This document shows, one piece after another, positions 1 through 9,193 of a stretch of 64,000 nucleotides of DNA. This stretch comes from Biomphalaria glabrata (Eukaryota > Mollusca > Gastropoda > Planorbidae), in NCBI RefSeq assembly GCF_947242115.1, contig NC_074711.1, forward strand, positions 43,276,463 through 43,340,462. Reading direction: 5' to 3'. Made by a program: the position numbers and the translations under genes. Numbering within the stretch: position 1 is the first letter of the stretch; each line of letters begins with the position of its first letter. Under the pieces are notes generated by a model. It ran no database searches. It saw nothing but the letters and a program-made list of their open reading frames with translations, and had not been told where the DNA came from.

Positions 1-805
1 TTTACTACGTACAGAATTACTTTACAAGCCTTGCGTGTAGTGAAGTCATACAGTACATCATAAAAATTATATTTCCTACACAGATCACGCTCAATAGCAA
101 GAATTACCAAATGTTTCAATCTATCTACAAGTATTGTTGACCTCAAGTAATTCTTCATTAGTTTGAGGCGCAAGAAGCTTCTTTCACCAGATTCCAAAAT
201 TACGGGATAATGCGGGTTTGTTTGTTTTTTGTTTTTTGCGCATATTGAATGACACCGCAAAATGACAATTTGTGTCTATATATTTTAGGAGATTTGTATG
301 AGTTTTCTAAAGATTTTAATAATTTCCAGATATTTTCAGGACTTTTTCGTATATTTTGCAATTTCAGGAGATTTCCAGGAGCTCCTGGTAAATCAGGAGG
401 CTGCGGGAATTCTGTTATAATTTATAAAATGGTTTAATTTAATAATTTACACATAGAATTAGCGCGGGTCGACTATAATCCTAACACAGGAAAAGGGGAG
501 GGAGAAAGAATGTATCAGGAAATGTTTTGGTAAAAATATTTTTTTTAAGAAAGTTGGAATATTGAATTCGACCTCGAGAGCTCAAGCCTACATAACAATT
601 ATGGATAGTTATGGATAGTTAGCTTCAAACCGACAAAGTGTAAAGGGGGCTTATTCAACTTATACCACATCAGTCAAGTACAATAAGTAAAATTTCTTTC
701 CCTTGTTCGATACCAAACAAAATAATTAATTACAAATTATGAATTAGCTATTTGGCTGTTTGTGGTGCATTTTCTATTATTGGTGAGATTATTATCAATG
801 AGATT
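1..805. other. AT-rich stretch, no gene seen
   Basis: No open frame with recognisable protein similarity, no splice-consistent exon and no clear repeat boundary was found. The short + frame near 249-437 is low-complexity and Phe-rich and is not supported as a gene. Confidence 0.5.
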
Positions 806-1040
806 TATGACACATGAATATTCAAATTTGATTAGAGTAACACCATTAATAAAATCCCTAAACTTAGAGACACTTCAGGACAGAAGAATAAAATATAAAG
901 TACCTCTCATACATAAACCACTAAACCATAATTACAAATAAAAAAAAACAACAACTAATGAAATACTTAGAAACAAAGATAGAGATGCGATGCGGATTCC
1001 ATACATAGATATTTGTACATATCAGTGTGTCGTGGAGGAT
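806..1040 (+). mobile_element. Decayed 3' fragment of a CR1/Jockey-like LINE
   Basis: This stretch is clearly alignable by eye to the 3' coding part of the LINE at 2455-5973. Both carry the words ATTAGAGTAACACC (ACTAGAGTAACACC in the other copy) and CTTCAGGACAGAAG in the same order, followed by a block rich in CATAAACCAC. The reading frame is no longer open, so this is an old 5'-truncated relic. Confidence 0.65.
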
Positions 1041-2454
1041 GTGATTTATCAACAACTCAGCAAGATACTTACTAAGTCTTTGTTAATATTTTAGTTTGCA
1101 TTTATATTTTTTTACCTAAAATTCATTATTTCTTAATGGCCTATTGACTTATAATAATTTATGAACACTTGTAGTAGTTTTAAATAAAACTATTTCCCCG
1201 TACAGGCAAAAAAATATACAACTAGCTTTAATCATACAATGACTAAATATGTAATACTAGACATATGTTACCCGCGACCCGCGGGTCTTTATTTGCGCAT
1301 TACTGTCGATATAGTCACTGAGAGTGTTTTGTAAACAATTAAACGAAATAATAATGTAATAAGTAAAGCGAAAGTGTCAATGTAAAAATAGTGTGAATGA
1401 AGCTATCAAATCAGAATAGCTAATAGGCTTAAATCCATTTGTTCAAATTAAAACATTTGCTTGTAGGCCTACATATATTTGATTAAAATTTGAGACGAAT
1501 AGACTTAATTTTGTATGTCCATGTGGTAAAGTATAAAGTAGATCTTTAGGTAGACATAGATCTAAATCTACAATAATCTAGAGGCTTTTATAGAGTTCAT
1601 TCTGTGTTGCGCATGCGTGACTTTTTTTCTTGAATGAATATATAATATCTCAACACGGCTACGCAGCTTTATTTAGCGAACAGCGAACGAATGTATTAAA
1701 AATTGCTTTAGGAAAACAAATTTGAATGCTAATTTGATTAAAATATGAAATGAATGGACAATAATTAGTATGTTTATGTGTTAAAGCATAAAACTATCTT
1801 TGCGAAAAGAAGTTTTATCATCTTAGAGTTCAATAAGAGTTTTAGACCTAGATTCTAGGCCTAGGGCCTAGGAATAGACTCAGTAGAGAGATGTGTTAAT
1901 CACTGTTATTTAATGTGTAACCTTTTGGTAATGTCTAATGAAAGGATGTTCGCCAGACATTACCCGCGGCCTGCGGGTCTAAGTTTGTGTTTACTAATCT
2001 AGTGGATTGGATTGAGATGTATGTTAAACCTAACTAATGATCCTTTCAAGTTTTTTCTCTTTCGCTACGAAAATAAAATTAGGTTTGCGAAAGTGGGTTT
2101 ACCCGATGTCGATACATTCTTATCTATTAAAAACGAAAAGAGCGATAGCTTTGTTAAATGAATGGGATTATAAAGTGAACAATTAAACGAAATTATATTT
2201 AGTACGCGATTCATGAATGAATATAGATCTAGGCCTATCTCAACTCGGCTTCGCAGCTTTCGTAGGCGAATGTAGCTTTAGAAAACCAAATTTGAATGTT
2301 TATTTGATCAAAATATGAAATGAATGGACTTTAATTAATATGTTTATGTGTTAAAGTATAAAACTATCTGTGCGAAGAGAAGTTTTATCATCTTAGAGTT
2401 GAATTAGAGTTTTAGATCTAGGGATGGGATTATAAAGTAAACAATTAAACGAAT
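1041..2454. repeat. Diverged local repeat family, about four units
   Basis: Several blocks recur. TTACCCGCGACCCGCGGGTC near 1267 recurs as TTACCCGCGGCCTGCGGGTC near 1960. CTCAACACGGCTACGCAGCT near 1649 recurs as CTCAACTCGGCTTCGCAGCT near 2239. A block beginning with GAAATGAATGGAC and ending AAGTTTTATCATCTTAGAGTT occurs near 1745-1830 and 2318-2400, with older relatives near 1490 and 6115. GGGATTATAAAGT(G/A)AACAATTAAACGAA occurs near 2164 and 2425. The units look like repeated insertions or segmental duplications of one family. No coding content was recognised. Confidence 0.6.
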
Positions 2455-2475
2455 TACTGAAACATATTACTGAAT

Positions 2476-2791
2476 TTGAACCAAGTAGACAACATAGAAG
2501 ATATAGTAGTACAAGAAAATGGAATTCAAAAACTATTAGCCAACACCAAACCAAATAAAGCTTCTGGACCTGATGGTATTCCAGCTAGATTACTCAAAGA
2601 ACTAAGTAATGAGCTAGCCCCAGTGTTCAAAATACTCTTTCAGGCTTCACTTAACCAGGGCAGAGTACCAAAGGACTGGAAAGAAGCTAATGTCACCCCC
2701 CTATTTAAAAAAGGAGAAAAATCTGACCCAGGAAACTACAGACCAGTATCACTTACTAGCATCACATGTAAAATCCTAGAACACATAATAT
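2476..2791 (+). pseudogene. LINE reverse transcriptase, N-terminal part
   Basis: The translation carries the RT fingers region of non-LTR retrotransposons: KASGPDGIPARLLKE, then VPKDWKEANVTPLFKKGE, then NYRPVSLTSITCKILEHII. The order and spacing match motifs 0-1 of LINE reverse transcriptases. The frame continues upstream only to the 5' truncation point. The right end is where the LTR element begins, and the same RT resumes on its far side at 4715. No start codon of its own is expected. Confidence 0.85.
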
Positions 2792-3176
2792 TGTAATAAC
2801 TCTCTAGGTTAGGCACTCAACGAATAGGCACGCAACTCAACACAGTTTAACAGGAAATAATAGTTGTGTTCATTCACTAGAGTAAACACATAACATGATG
2901 ATTCATCCTTCAGCTTCCTCAGAGTCTCACTACTAAGTATACCAGTCCTCTGCTACTTAACCTGAATGTGGACCAACGACAGCCTTCCCCGCTTCGCTCC
3001 AGGTCCCTACTACAACCTTCAGGCAGCACAAAAATTGGCCTCTTAGTTTCCCAAACATTCAGACTCTTCACAATCCCTGATGCACTGTTATTCTCTCCGT
3101 TCTAGTCTCTTCCTGTTTACGTTCATTAGTGCGCTAGTGCGCACCTCAAGCACTGGTGCAAGGCAGGGTTACAACA
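2792..3176 (-). repeat. LTR (3' LTR on the minus strand)
   Basis: This 385-bp copy matches 4330-4714 over its whole length by eye. On the + strand it begins TGTAATAACTC and ends GGGTTACAACA. A purine-rich tract precedes it in the minus orientation. Confidence 0.9.
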
Positions 3177-4284
3177 CTACCCCCACCTTAGTCTTTTCGT
3201 CCCGAAAAGAAACATGTTCACGGTTGGTCAGTGCAGGTGGAGGTCGGTCAGTGGGAGTCACAGATTGAATGGAGCGTGCTCCCCACAAAGCCATCCACAT
3301 TGCTCTCTGCAAGTTCCGCTTTCTCCTTCTGCTCCAATTGATCTGTCTTTGGTTAAGAGGACGTCGTATTCGTTGTCTAGCCTTTCTCTTATTCACCACC
3401 GACGGCAGCCTCATGCCAAGAAGCGAGGCAGTGGATGTCATGGCGGTGGTCATCAAGACCGCTGGTTCTACACGCTGCTTCAGCAGACTCTCTCGGTGAA
3501 TGCTTTGCAATTTAGCCGGAGGCCCCCAGGAGGTCAGGTTATCAAACAGTTTACCAAACCCATCAGCATCTGGAAGACATGCCTGTAGGGCTCGTGGATA
3601 ACGCCTGATGTGAAAACGTTTATCAGCTGCTGCATCACATCTTGCTGGTTTCCTTTGACCGCATTTAGGGCCTCTCTCGCTGGTTATGGCCTCTGGACAA
3701 GCGCCTGTTGGGTCAAAACCTTGTTGGCAGGTCTTCTGGTACTTGCTCTCTCCCTGCGAAGTTCCGCCAGCACAGATCTCGTAGAAAGCCTGGGTGTAGG
3801 CAGCAGGAATCACGTGGACATAATCAGGTCTATGCTCATCGTTGTGATATTCGCAGCAAGGGTCAGGCCTCTTGTCGTGAGAGCTACTCTTGCACAACTC
3901 GTCATCACAGTCACCACCATTATCAGCGTCTCCGTTGAGTAGCAGATTGTTCATACCTGTAGACATGGTAGCCATCTGGTCATCGGTCTTGTTCATCACG
4001 GTATCAGATTCATCAGTCTTGTTCAGTGAGGTAATGGTACCTATCTGTTTAATCATGGTACAGATCTGTTCGTTGACCTCTTTCAGCATGGCACTCATGA
4101 CCTCTCTGATATCTGGTTCTACCTCAAACAGGTAGGTCTCGGGATCCTCCCCTTCACCAACCAGGCTCTGTCGAAGACTGGCTCTCATCTTCTCTATGTC
4201 ACAGAAGATCCTCAGCTCCCTGTCTCGGAGCTCCTCTTTTAACTCTTGACAGCTAAGCTCGTCTAGCTTCTTCAGCGTTGTCAT
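3169..4284 (-). CDS. Gag-like protein of the short LTR element
   Basis: The 371-residue frame nearly fills the space between primer site and 3' LTR. Its first ~75 residues resemble the start of Gag in the Gypsy element at 60239-61405. Both have a SAP-like helical stretch (LSCQELKEELRDREL here, LLVKELRQELRERGL there), then an acidic segment of the type EDPETYLFEVEPDI, then a coiled-coil-like run. The middle and C-terminal parts are Cys- and Arg-rich and have no counterpart in that Gag; I do not recognise them. There is no zinc knuckle, protease or RT. The protein presumably served particle association in trans, which is inference. Confidence 0.6.
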   Translation of the reverse strand: MTTLKKLDELSCQELKEELRDRELRIFCDIEKMRASLRQSLVGEGEDPETYLFEVEPDIREVMSAMLKEVNEQICTMIKQIGTITSLNKTDESDTVMNKTDDQMATMSTGMNNLLLNGDADNGGDCDDELCKSSSHDKRPDPCCEYHNDEHRPDYVHVIPAAYTQAFYEICAGGTSQGESKYQKTCQQGFDPTGACPEAITSERGPKCGQRKPARCDAAADKRFHIRRYPRALQACLPDADGFGKLFDNLTSWGPPAKLQSIHRESLLKQRVEPAVLMTTAMTSTASLLGMRLPSVVNKRKARQRIRRPLNQRQINWSRRRKRNLQRAMWMALWGARSIQSVTPTDRPPPALTNREHVSFRDEKTKVGVVL

Positions 4285-4329
4285 TCTTTCCTTTCGTTGA
4301 GCTGCCTAAATCCCACTTCTGACACCAAT

Positions 4330-4714
4330 TGTAATAACTCTCTAGGTTAGGCACTCAACGAATAGGCACGCAACTCAACACAGTTTAACAGGAAATAATA
4401 GTTGTGTTCATTCACTAGAGTAAACACATAACATGATGATTCATCCTTCAGCTTCCTCAGAGTCTCACTACTAAGTATACCAGTCCTCTGCTACTTAACC
4501 TGAATGTGGACCAACGACAGCCTTCCCCGCTTCGCTCCAGGTCCCTACTACAACCTTCAGGCAGCACAAAAATTGGCCTCTTAGTTTCCCAAACATTCAG
4601 ACTCTTCACAATCCCTGATGCACTGTTATTCTCTCCGTTCTAGTCTCTTCCTGTTTACGTTCATTAGTGCGCTAGTGCGCACCTCAAGCACTGGTGCAAG
4701 GCAGGGTTACAACA
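4330..4714 (-). repeat. LTR (5' LTR on the minus strand)
   Basis: This is the 385-bp partner of 2792-3176. In the minus orientation it is followed by a two-base spacer and the tRNA-Leu-type primer site TGGTGTCAGAAGTGGGA near 4311-4327. Confidence 0.9.
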
Positions 4715-5905
4715 ATATGTAGCAACATCATAAACCACTTAGACAAACATAATGTCCTCACACCATACCAACATGGCTTTAGGAAATATAGATCATGTGA
4801 AACACAACTAATAGGACTAATTGATGATTTTTCAAAAGGTTTAGATAATAGTGAACAAATAGATGCTATCTTACTAGATTTTTCTAAGGCTTTTGACAAA
4901 GTTCACCACCATAGTTTGCTTAAAAAATTAAAATATTTCGGCATTAATGGTCCACTGCATCATTGGATTAAAGACTTTCTGATAGGGAGAGAACAAACTG
5001 TAATAATAAATGGTTCTAAATCAACACCGATAACAGTAAACTCAGGTGTACCTCAAGGAACAGTCTTGGGTCCACTACTATTTTTAATTTACATAAATGA
5101 TTTACCAAATTGCATTACTTCAGGAACAAAAGTCAGATTATTTGCAGACGATTGCATAATATATAGAACAATAAAAACAACACAAGACACAGATATTTTA
5201 CAAAGAGAATTAAATGAATTACAGAAATGGGAATCAAATTGGAGCATGTCTTTCCACCCAGAAAAATGTCAGTTGTTAAGAGTAACAAAAAAACTAAAAC
5301 AAATTAATTCCACTTATCTTATTCATGGCAAACCAGTAACACAGACTAAAAACGCAAAATACCTAGGTGTTATAATAAATGAAAAACTGTCATGGAATCC
5401 ACATATTGATGAAACTACAAAAAAATCAAACAAAGCATTAGGATTTATTAAAAGAAATTTCTATAAATCAAATAAGAACATAAAACTAAAATGTTATTTA
5501 ACCTTGGTTAGGCCAATAATAGAATATGCATCCTCTGTTTGGGACCCCTCAACTCAAGAAAACATTAAGAAACTAGAACAGACACAAAATAGAGCAGTGC
5601 GATTCATAACAAACGAATATTCACATTTGACTAGAGTAACACCTTTAGTAAAATCACTAAATTTAGAAAGCCTTCAGGACAGAAGGCTCAAAAGTAAATT
5701 AGCAATAATACATAAAACACTGAACCATAATCTTCAAATACAAAATCAAAATTTAATAAAACACTCTGAAAGACACAAAGATAAAGACACATTCCTCGTC
5801 CCATATGCTAGGACAAATTTGTACAAATACTCCTTCTTCCCTAGTGCTATTAGAGCATGGAATGGGTTGCCTGAATTTAAGTCATTGGTTGATATGCATG
5901 ACTAA
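4715..5905 (+). pseudogene. LINE reverse transcriptase, catalytic and C-terminal part
   Basis: Reading resumes in the RT with NIINHLDKHNVLTPYQHGFR. It continues with the palm motifs LLDFSKAFDKVHH (first catalytic Asp), SGVPQGTVLGPLLFLIYIND and LFADDCIIY (the ADD catalytic pair), then KYLGVIIN and the thumb. The C-terminal region contains SVWDPSTQENIKKLEQTQNRAVRFI and SFFPSAIRAWNGLP, typical of CR1/Jockey-group LINE ends. The frame stays open for nearly 400 codons to the stop at 5903-5905, so this copy was intact in this part when the LTR element landed. Confidence 0.9.
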
Positions 5906-5973
5906 ATGCATGACGCGTAGGACGTAATCATCTTCTTTTTTGAAGTAACGTCTGTATTATATAAGATAAGATA

Positions 5974-6240
5974 ATTAATATTTAGTACGCGATTCATTAC
6001 GGAATTGTCTAATGAAAGAATGTTCGTCAGGAAATCTGTAATCACAGATATAAGGAACTAATTAATGTAAAAAATGCTTTTAAAACACAAAATTGAAGGT
6101 TAATTTTATTATATAATGAAATCAATGGATCTTCTTTTTGTCTTTTCATGTGTCAAAGTAAAAAACTATCTGCGCAAAGTGTATTTCTTAAAATTAGATC
6201 TAGGTCTAAATCCTTTCTATCTTTTCTCATGTCAACATTG
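5974..6240. repeat. Further copy of the 1.0-2.4 kb repeat family
   Basis: Starting with ATATTTAGTACGCGATTCAT, this block continues the repeat that the LINE interrupted. It includes a diverged version of the block with AAACTATCTGCGCAAAG near 6163-6178 (AAACTATCTGTGCGAAG at 2362). Confidence 0.5.
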
Positions 6241-8990
6241 TAGACATGGCCTAGATCCATAAAATACTATAGCTGTAATAGAGTCGGACAATTTTTCATT
6301 GGTTTGAGGGATTCTCGGATTATAATTTAAAATGTTATCAAACGGTGAACGACAAAATAAGAGTTCGATATTGAAATTCAGATAAAGGGAGTGCCCGGGG
6401 TGGGTGGGGGACTATCGGTGTATCGGATTTTAAGTATTGAATCTCTACATTTAAAGCTAGTGTACCTAAGAACATGAATTGTTAACTAAGTGTGTTGTAA
6501 AAGTATTTTTTATTATTATTGAACTATTTGTATTACAAAAAAAATATTACAAAGTTAACTGGATTGGGGGGGGGGGATAATTGGGAAAAAAAACAGGGGG
6601 GGTCTTTGCCGCAACACTTCATTTTGTATTGGAAAGCGAATTCTTCATAATAATTATTGTTCTGAGAGTTGAGTCTAAGACTCTTGGAACTCGGAAGCTT
6701 GCCTCCATCTTCCTGTATCAACAAACTTCTGTCTCAGAAAGATTTAAGCAGATGCAGGCCTACATTTTTATATCCCCATTACCGATGGCTCATATCACAA
6801 GATGCTCAGTTTAGAAGCGATACCCAAGGCCGAGCACACCTGGAAACTCACCTATATTCTTTCTCTGTACCACATCAGCTGTGCAGGTGCCCGCCATAAA
6901 CACGGTCCCTTGTGTATAGTGGCATGTTTGTTGGGGCTTTCTTCCATCCACCTCCTTAGGCACTCAAACGAGGGTTCCCTTTTGCTTCCTTATTGGCCTA
7001 TCTTCTCCTCTAGCGACCGTTTCCACCCGAGCTTTACGTTGAGGTTGAGAACATTTCTCGGGATAGTGATTTCAAGATTTCTAACCCTAACCCTAACCTG
7101 CTCAACAAGTTGAATTTTTGAAGGGGGCCACACGATATAAAATATAGTTTTAAAAATATCGATACATGAATTTATAAATAAAGTATTTATACACATTGTG
7201 TACCTCCTCCTCTTCTTACCGGGATCTATTGAATCCGACAATGGATCAAGGACAGCAATCTTAAACCTGGTTTGTTTTGGAAAAACATTTCTATACATTG
7301 AGTTATTTACCACAATAAATCCAGAAATAATCCAGACAGTATGTTGCATGATCTTGGGATAGAGGTGATTGATATAAAACTTGTCTTCTACTTCTTGGGT
7401 ACCATATAGCGTGCTGGCCTGTCTCTTACCCAGAGGTCTTCTATTATATTGCCTGAATCTCTTTATCTCTTCTCTTTTCACGGTACTGTACCATGTACGA
7501 AATTCTTTACTTGTCAAGTAAAAAAAAAAAAAGAAAAGAAAAGGGTTATTGGCTATAAAAGAAAATTTAGACATAGAAACATTTTATAAAGACTGTAGAC
7601 AATTTTACCAATGTAGGTGCCGAAGGCCACATATTTTGCCATGGCCTTGCTAGATCTATGTCACAACAAACTTTTGTTTAAAAAAATCAAGGTTAGAAGG
7701 AAACGAAACGTCTGCACTAAATGCTCCAACAGAGTCTAAGTCATTTGAATACTTGCACATTCACACAGATCACACAGATATTGAAAAGATTGTTCAAGCT
7801 GTATGCATATCGTCATGATGGCCTTGGGTTTGAACCCTGCTCCACGTTTTAACCAATGAAACGGACGGGCAGGGCTTCCGTTAATTTTGTTTAATGATTC
7901 ATTAGATTGGTCTAAATTAGCATTAGCTTTTCGCAAACTCGACAGATTTTTAATATTGAACAGGAAGGATGGTTAATTTTTGTGAAATGATAACTTTCGT
8001 CTCAACAAACTGTTGACATTTTACGAAATTAACACGCATCTCTTTTAGGGTGTGAGCCTCGCTACCTAATTTTTTGTATGTGGATTCATATGTACTCAGT
8101 TCTAGAGATTGTCATACGAAGATTTGAGGAAAGAGAGGCTGGTAGACAGATTGGAAGACTTATTAAAATACAGAATGAACAACTGGGTTAACATTAGAAA
8201 TCTGTCGGTCATCAGATGAAAACGTTTTCTGTCTCCATTCTTTATGTGCAATTAAAGTTGACAGGGCTTTATGACCTGCTACTTGAGTGCCCGAGTAGGC
8301 TGTAAGCAACAGCATCAAAAATATATTGGTCTGGACAGTTTTTAAAACTAAAATTTTATGTCCGAAGGGAAATTTTCGGTCTCTCTGAAAGTTGATTTGT
8401 TATGTTTCGGTCATTGTTAAAATTAAACAGTCAGTTGTTTCGTTCAATCAAATGTGTGGCACAGTTTTGTCAAGTACATGAATTATGGGACAATTCATGA
8501 AGGACTGTGATCAAGTGGATAAGACTTATTGAGTCCCGAAGGCAGCAAGACAGTTTCAGTCGTGAGGCAGCATTGCGTGTCGAGTGAAGAATCGATCACA
8601 AGAACTAAACAATACAACTGCATTCGAGTGACTGCTAGGGATCATTGCTTGACAAAAGAGGAATCCAACAAAACGCAATCAGTGTAAGGATTTTTTTATT
8701 ATATTTAATTTTTTTTTTTGAACTTTAAAGTTTTATTTTTTGGGAAATAGAATTTATATTTAGACTAAACGTATTCTCTTTTTTTTTCTTCCAATTTTCC
8801 AAAGCTATAAAAACTAATTTTATTCAAATCAATTGTTGCACTAATTGCTTATAATATTCTTATTGTTACCTATTTCATAAGATTATCCTCAACCATCCAC
8901 GTTTTATTATGCACGTGATCAAATCAAACCGCTATCGGGATTTTGTTGCCGTAAAACAAAATGTTTCTAGTTAGTTTCGGCTTCTTTCTG
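6241..8990. other. Gene-poor stretch with telomere-like and SINE-like motifs
   Basis: No supported gene. A 585-base minus frame (6990-7574) is open but lacks recognisable domains and is interrupted in sense by a CCCTAA triplet repeat (7080-7098), an interstitial telomere-like motif. Around 7815-7875 on the minus strand GGGTTCAAACCC resembles a pol III box B, so a SINE head relic is possible. A poly-T-rich block lies near 8690-8800. Confidence 0.45.
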
Positions 8991-9006
8991 TAACCTTAAA
9001 AAAACA

Positions 9007-9013
9007 TATAAAA
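9007..9013 (+). promoter_or_regulatory. TATA box of cytokine-like gene A
   Basis: TATAAAA stands 187 bases before the ATG at 9194. The paralogous gene B has TATAAAT 195 bases before its ATG at 26968. The equal placement in two diverged copies supports a real core promoter, with transcription expected to start near 9035-9040. Confidence 0.6.
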
Positions 9014-9193
9014 GTCTGTCATTGGTACTGAAGACATACACTATAGCATCGGACTCCTTAACAGTTACAAGCTGTAGACTCTTAAAATCAATAGTTCGTT
9101 ATATCATTCGTACGATAAATAGTGCATCGTACAATTTAAATAAGCATTAATTTATTAAACAATCTAAACGTGTCAATTAACAGGCCAGCAGTA

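Larger units (their letters stand above)
2792..4714 (-). mobile_element. Short non-autonomous LTR retroelement, gag-like ORF only
   Basis: Direct repeats of 385 bp lie at 2792-3176 and 4330-4714. They look identical by eye and end in TG...CA on the + strand. Read on the minus strand, the upstream LTR is followed after two bases by TGGTGTCAGAAGTGGGA, complementary to a tRNA-Leu 3' end as I remember it, and the far LTR is preceded by the purine tract AAGGTGGGGGTAG. The flanks share ATAT (2788-2791 and 4715-4718), a 4-bp target duplication inside the LINE. The 1.15-kb interior holds a single gag-like frame and no protease, RT or integrase. It therefore looks like a whole non-autonomous (TR-GAG-like) element, and near-identical LTRs make it very young. 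Confidence 0.88.
2455..5973 (+). mobile_element. 5'-truncated CR1/Jockey-group LINE interrupted by an LTR element
   Basis: The element begins inside the reverse transcriptase, so the endonuclease and ORF1 are missing, as is usual for target-primed retrotransposition. It ends with a 3' untranslated region containing GAAGTAACGTCTGTATTATA and a short TAAGATAAGATAA tail. The same 3' end recurs at 13141-13335 (minus), 38058-38102, 49355-49412 and, more degraded, 23232-23274. It lies inside the local repeat family: AACAATTAAACGAA sits on its left and ATATTTAGTACGCGATTCAT on its right, words that are contiguous in another repeat copy near 2180-2215. An LTR element splits it at 2792-4714. Clade assignment (CR1/Jockey/Rex-like rather than RTE) rests on the RT motifs only. 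Confidence 0.85.

Noticed and set aside
3214-4135. + strand frames of 76-124 codons
   Set aside because: They are shadows of the minus-strand gag-like frame of the short LTR element.
7080-7098. Interstitial telomere (CCCTAA)3
   Set aside because: Only three units; far too short to argue for a chromosome fusion or telomere healing.
6990-7574. 194-codon open frame on the minus strand
   Set aside because: No domain, no splice partner, a long Phe run at its start and a telomere-like CCCTAA triplet inside it. It is plausible by chance in AT-rich DNA.
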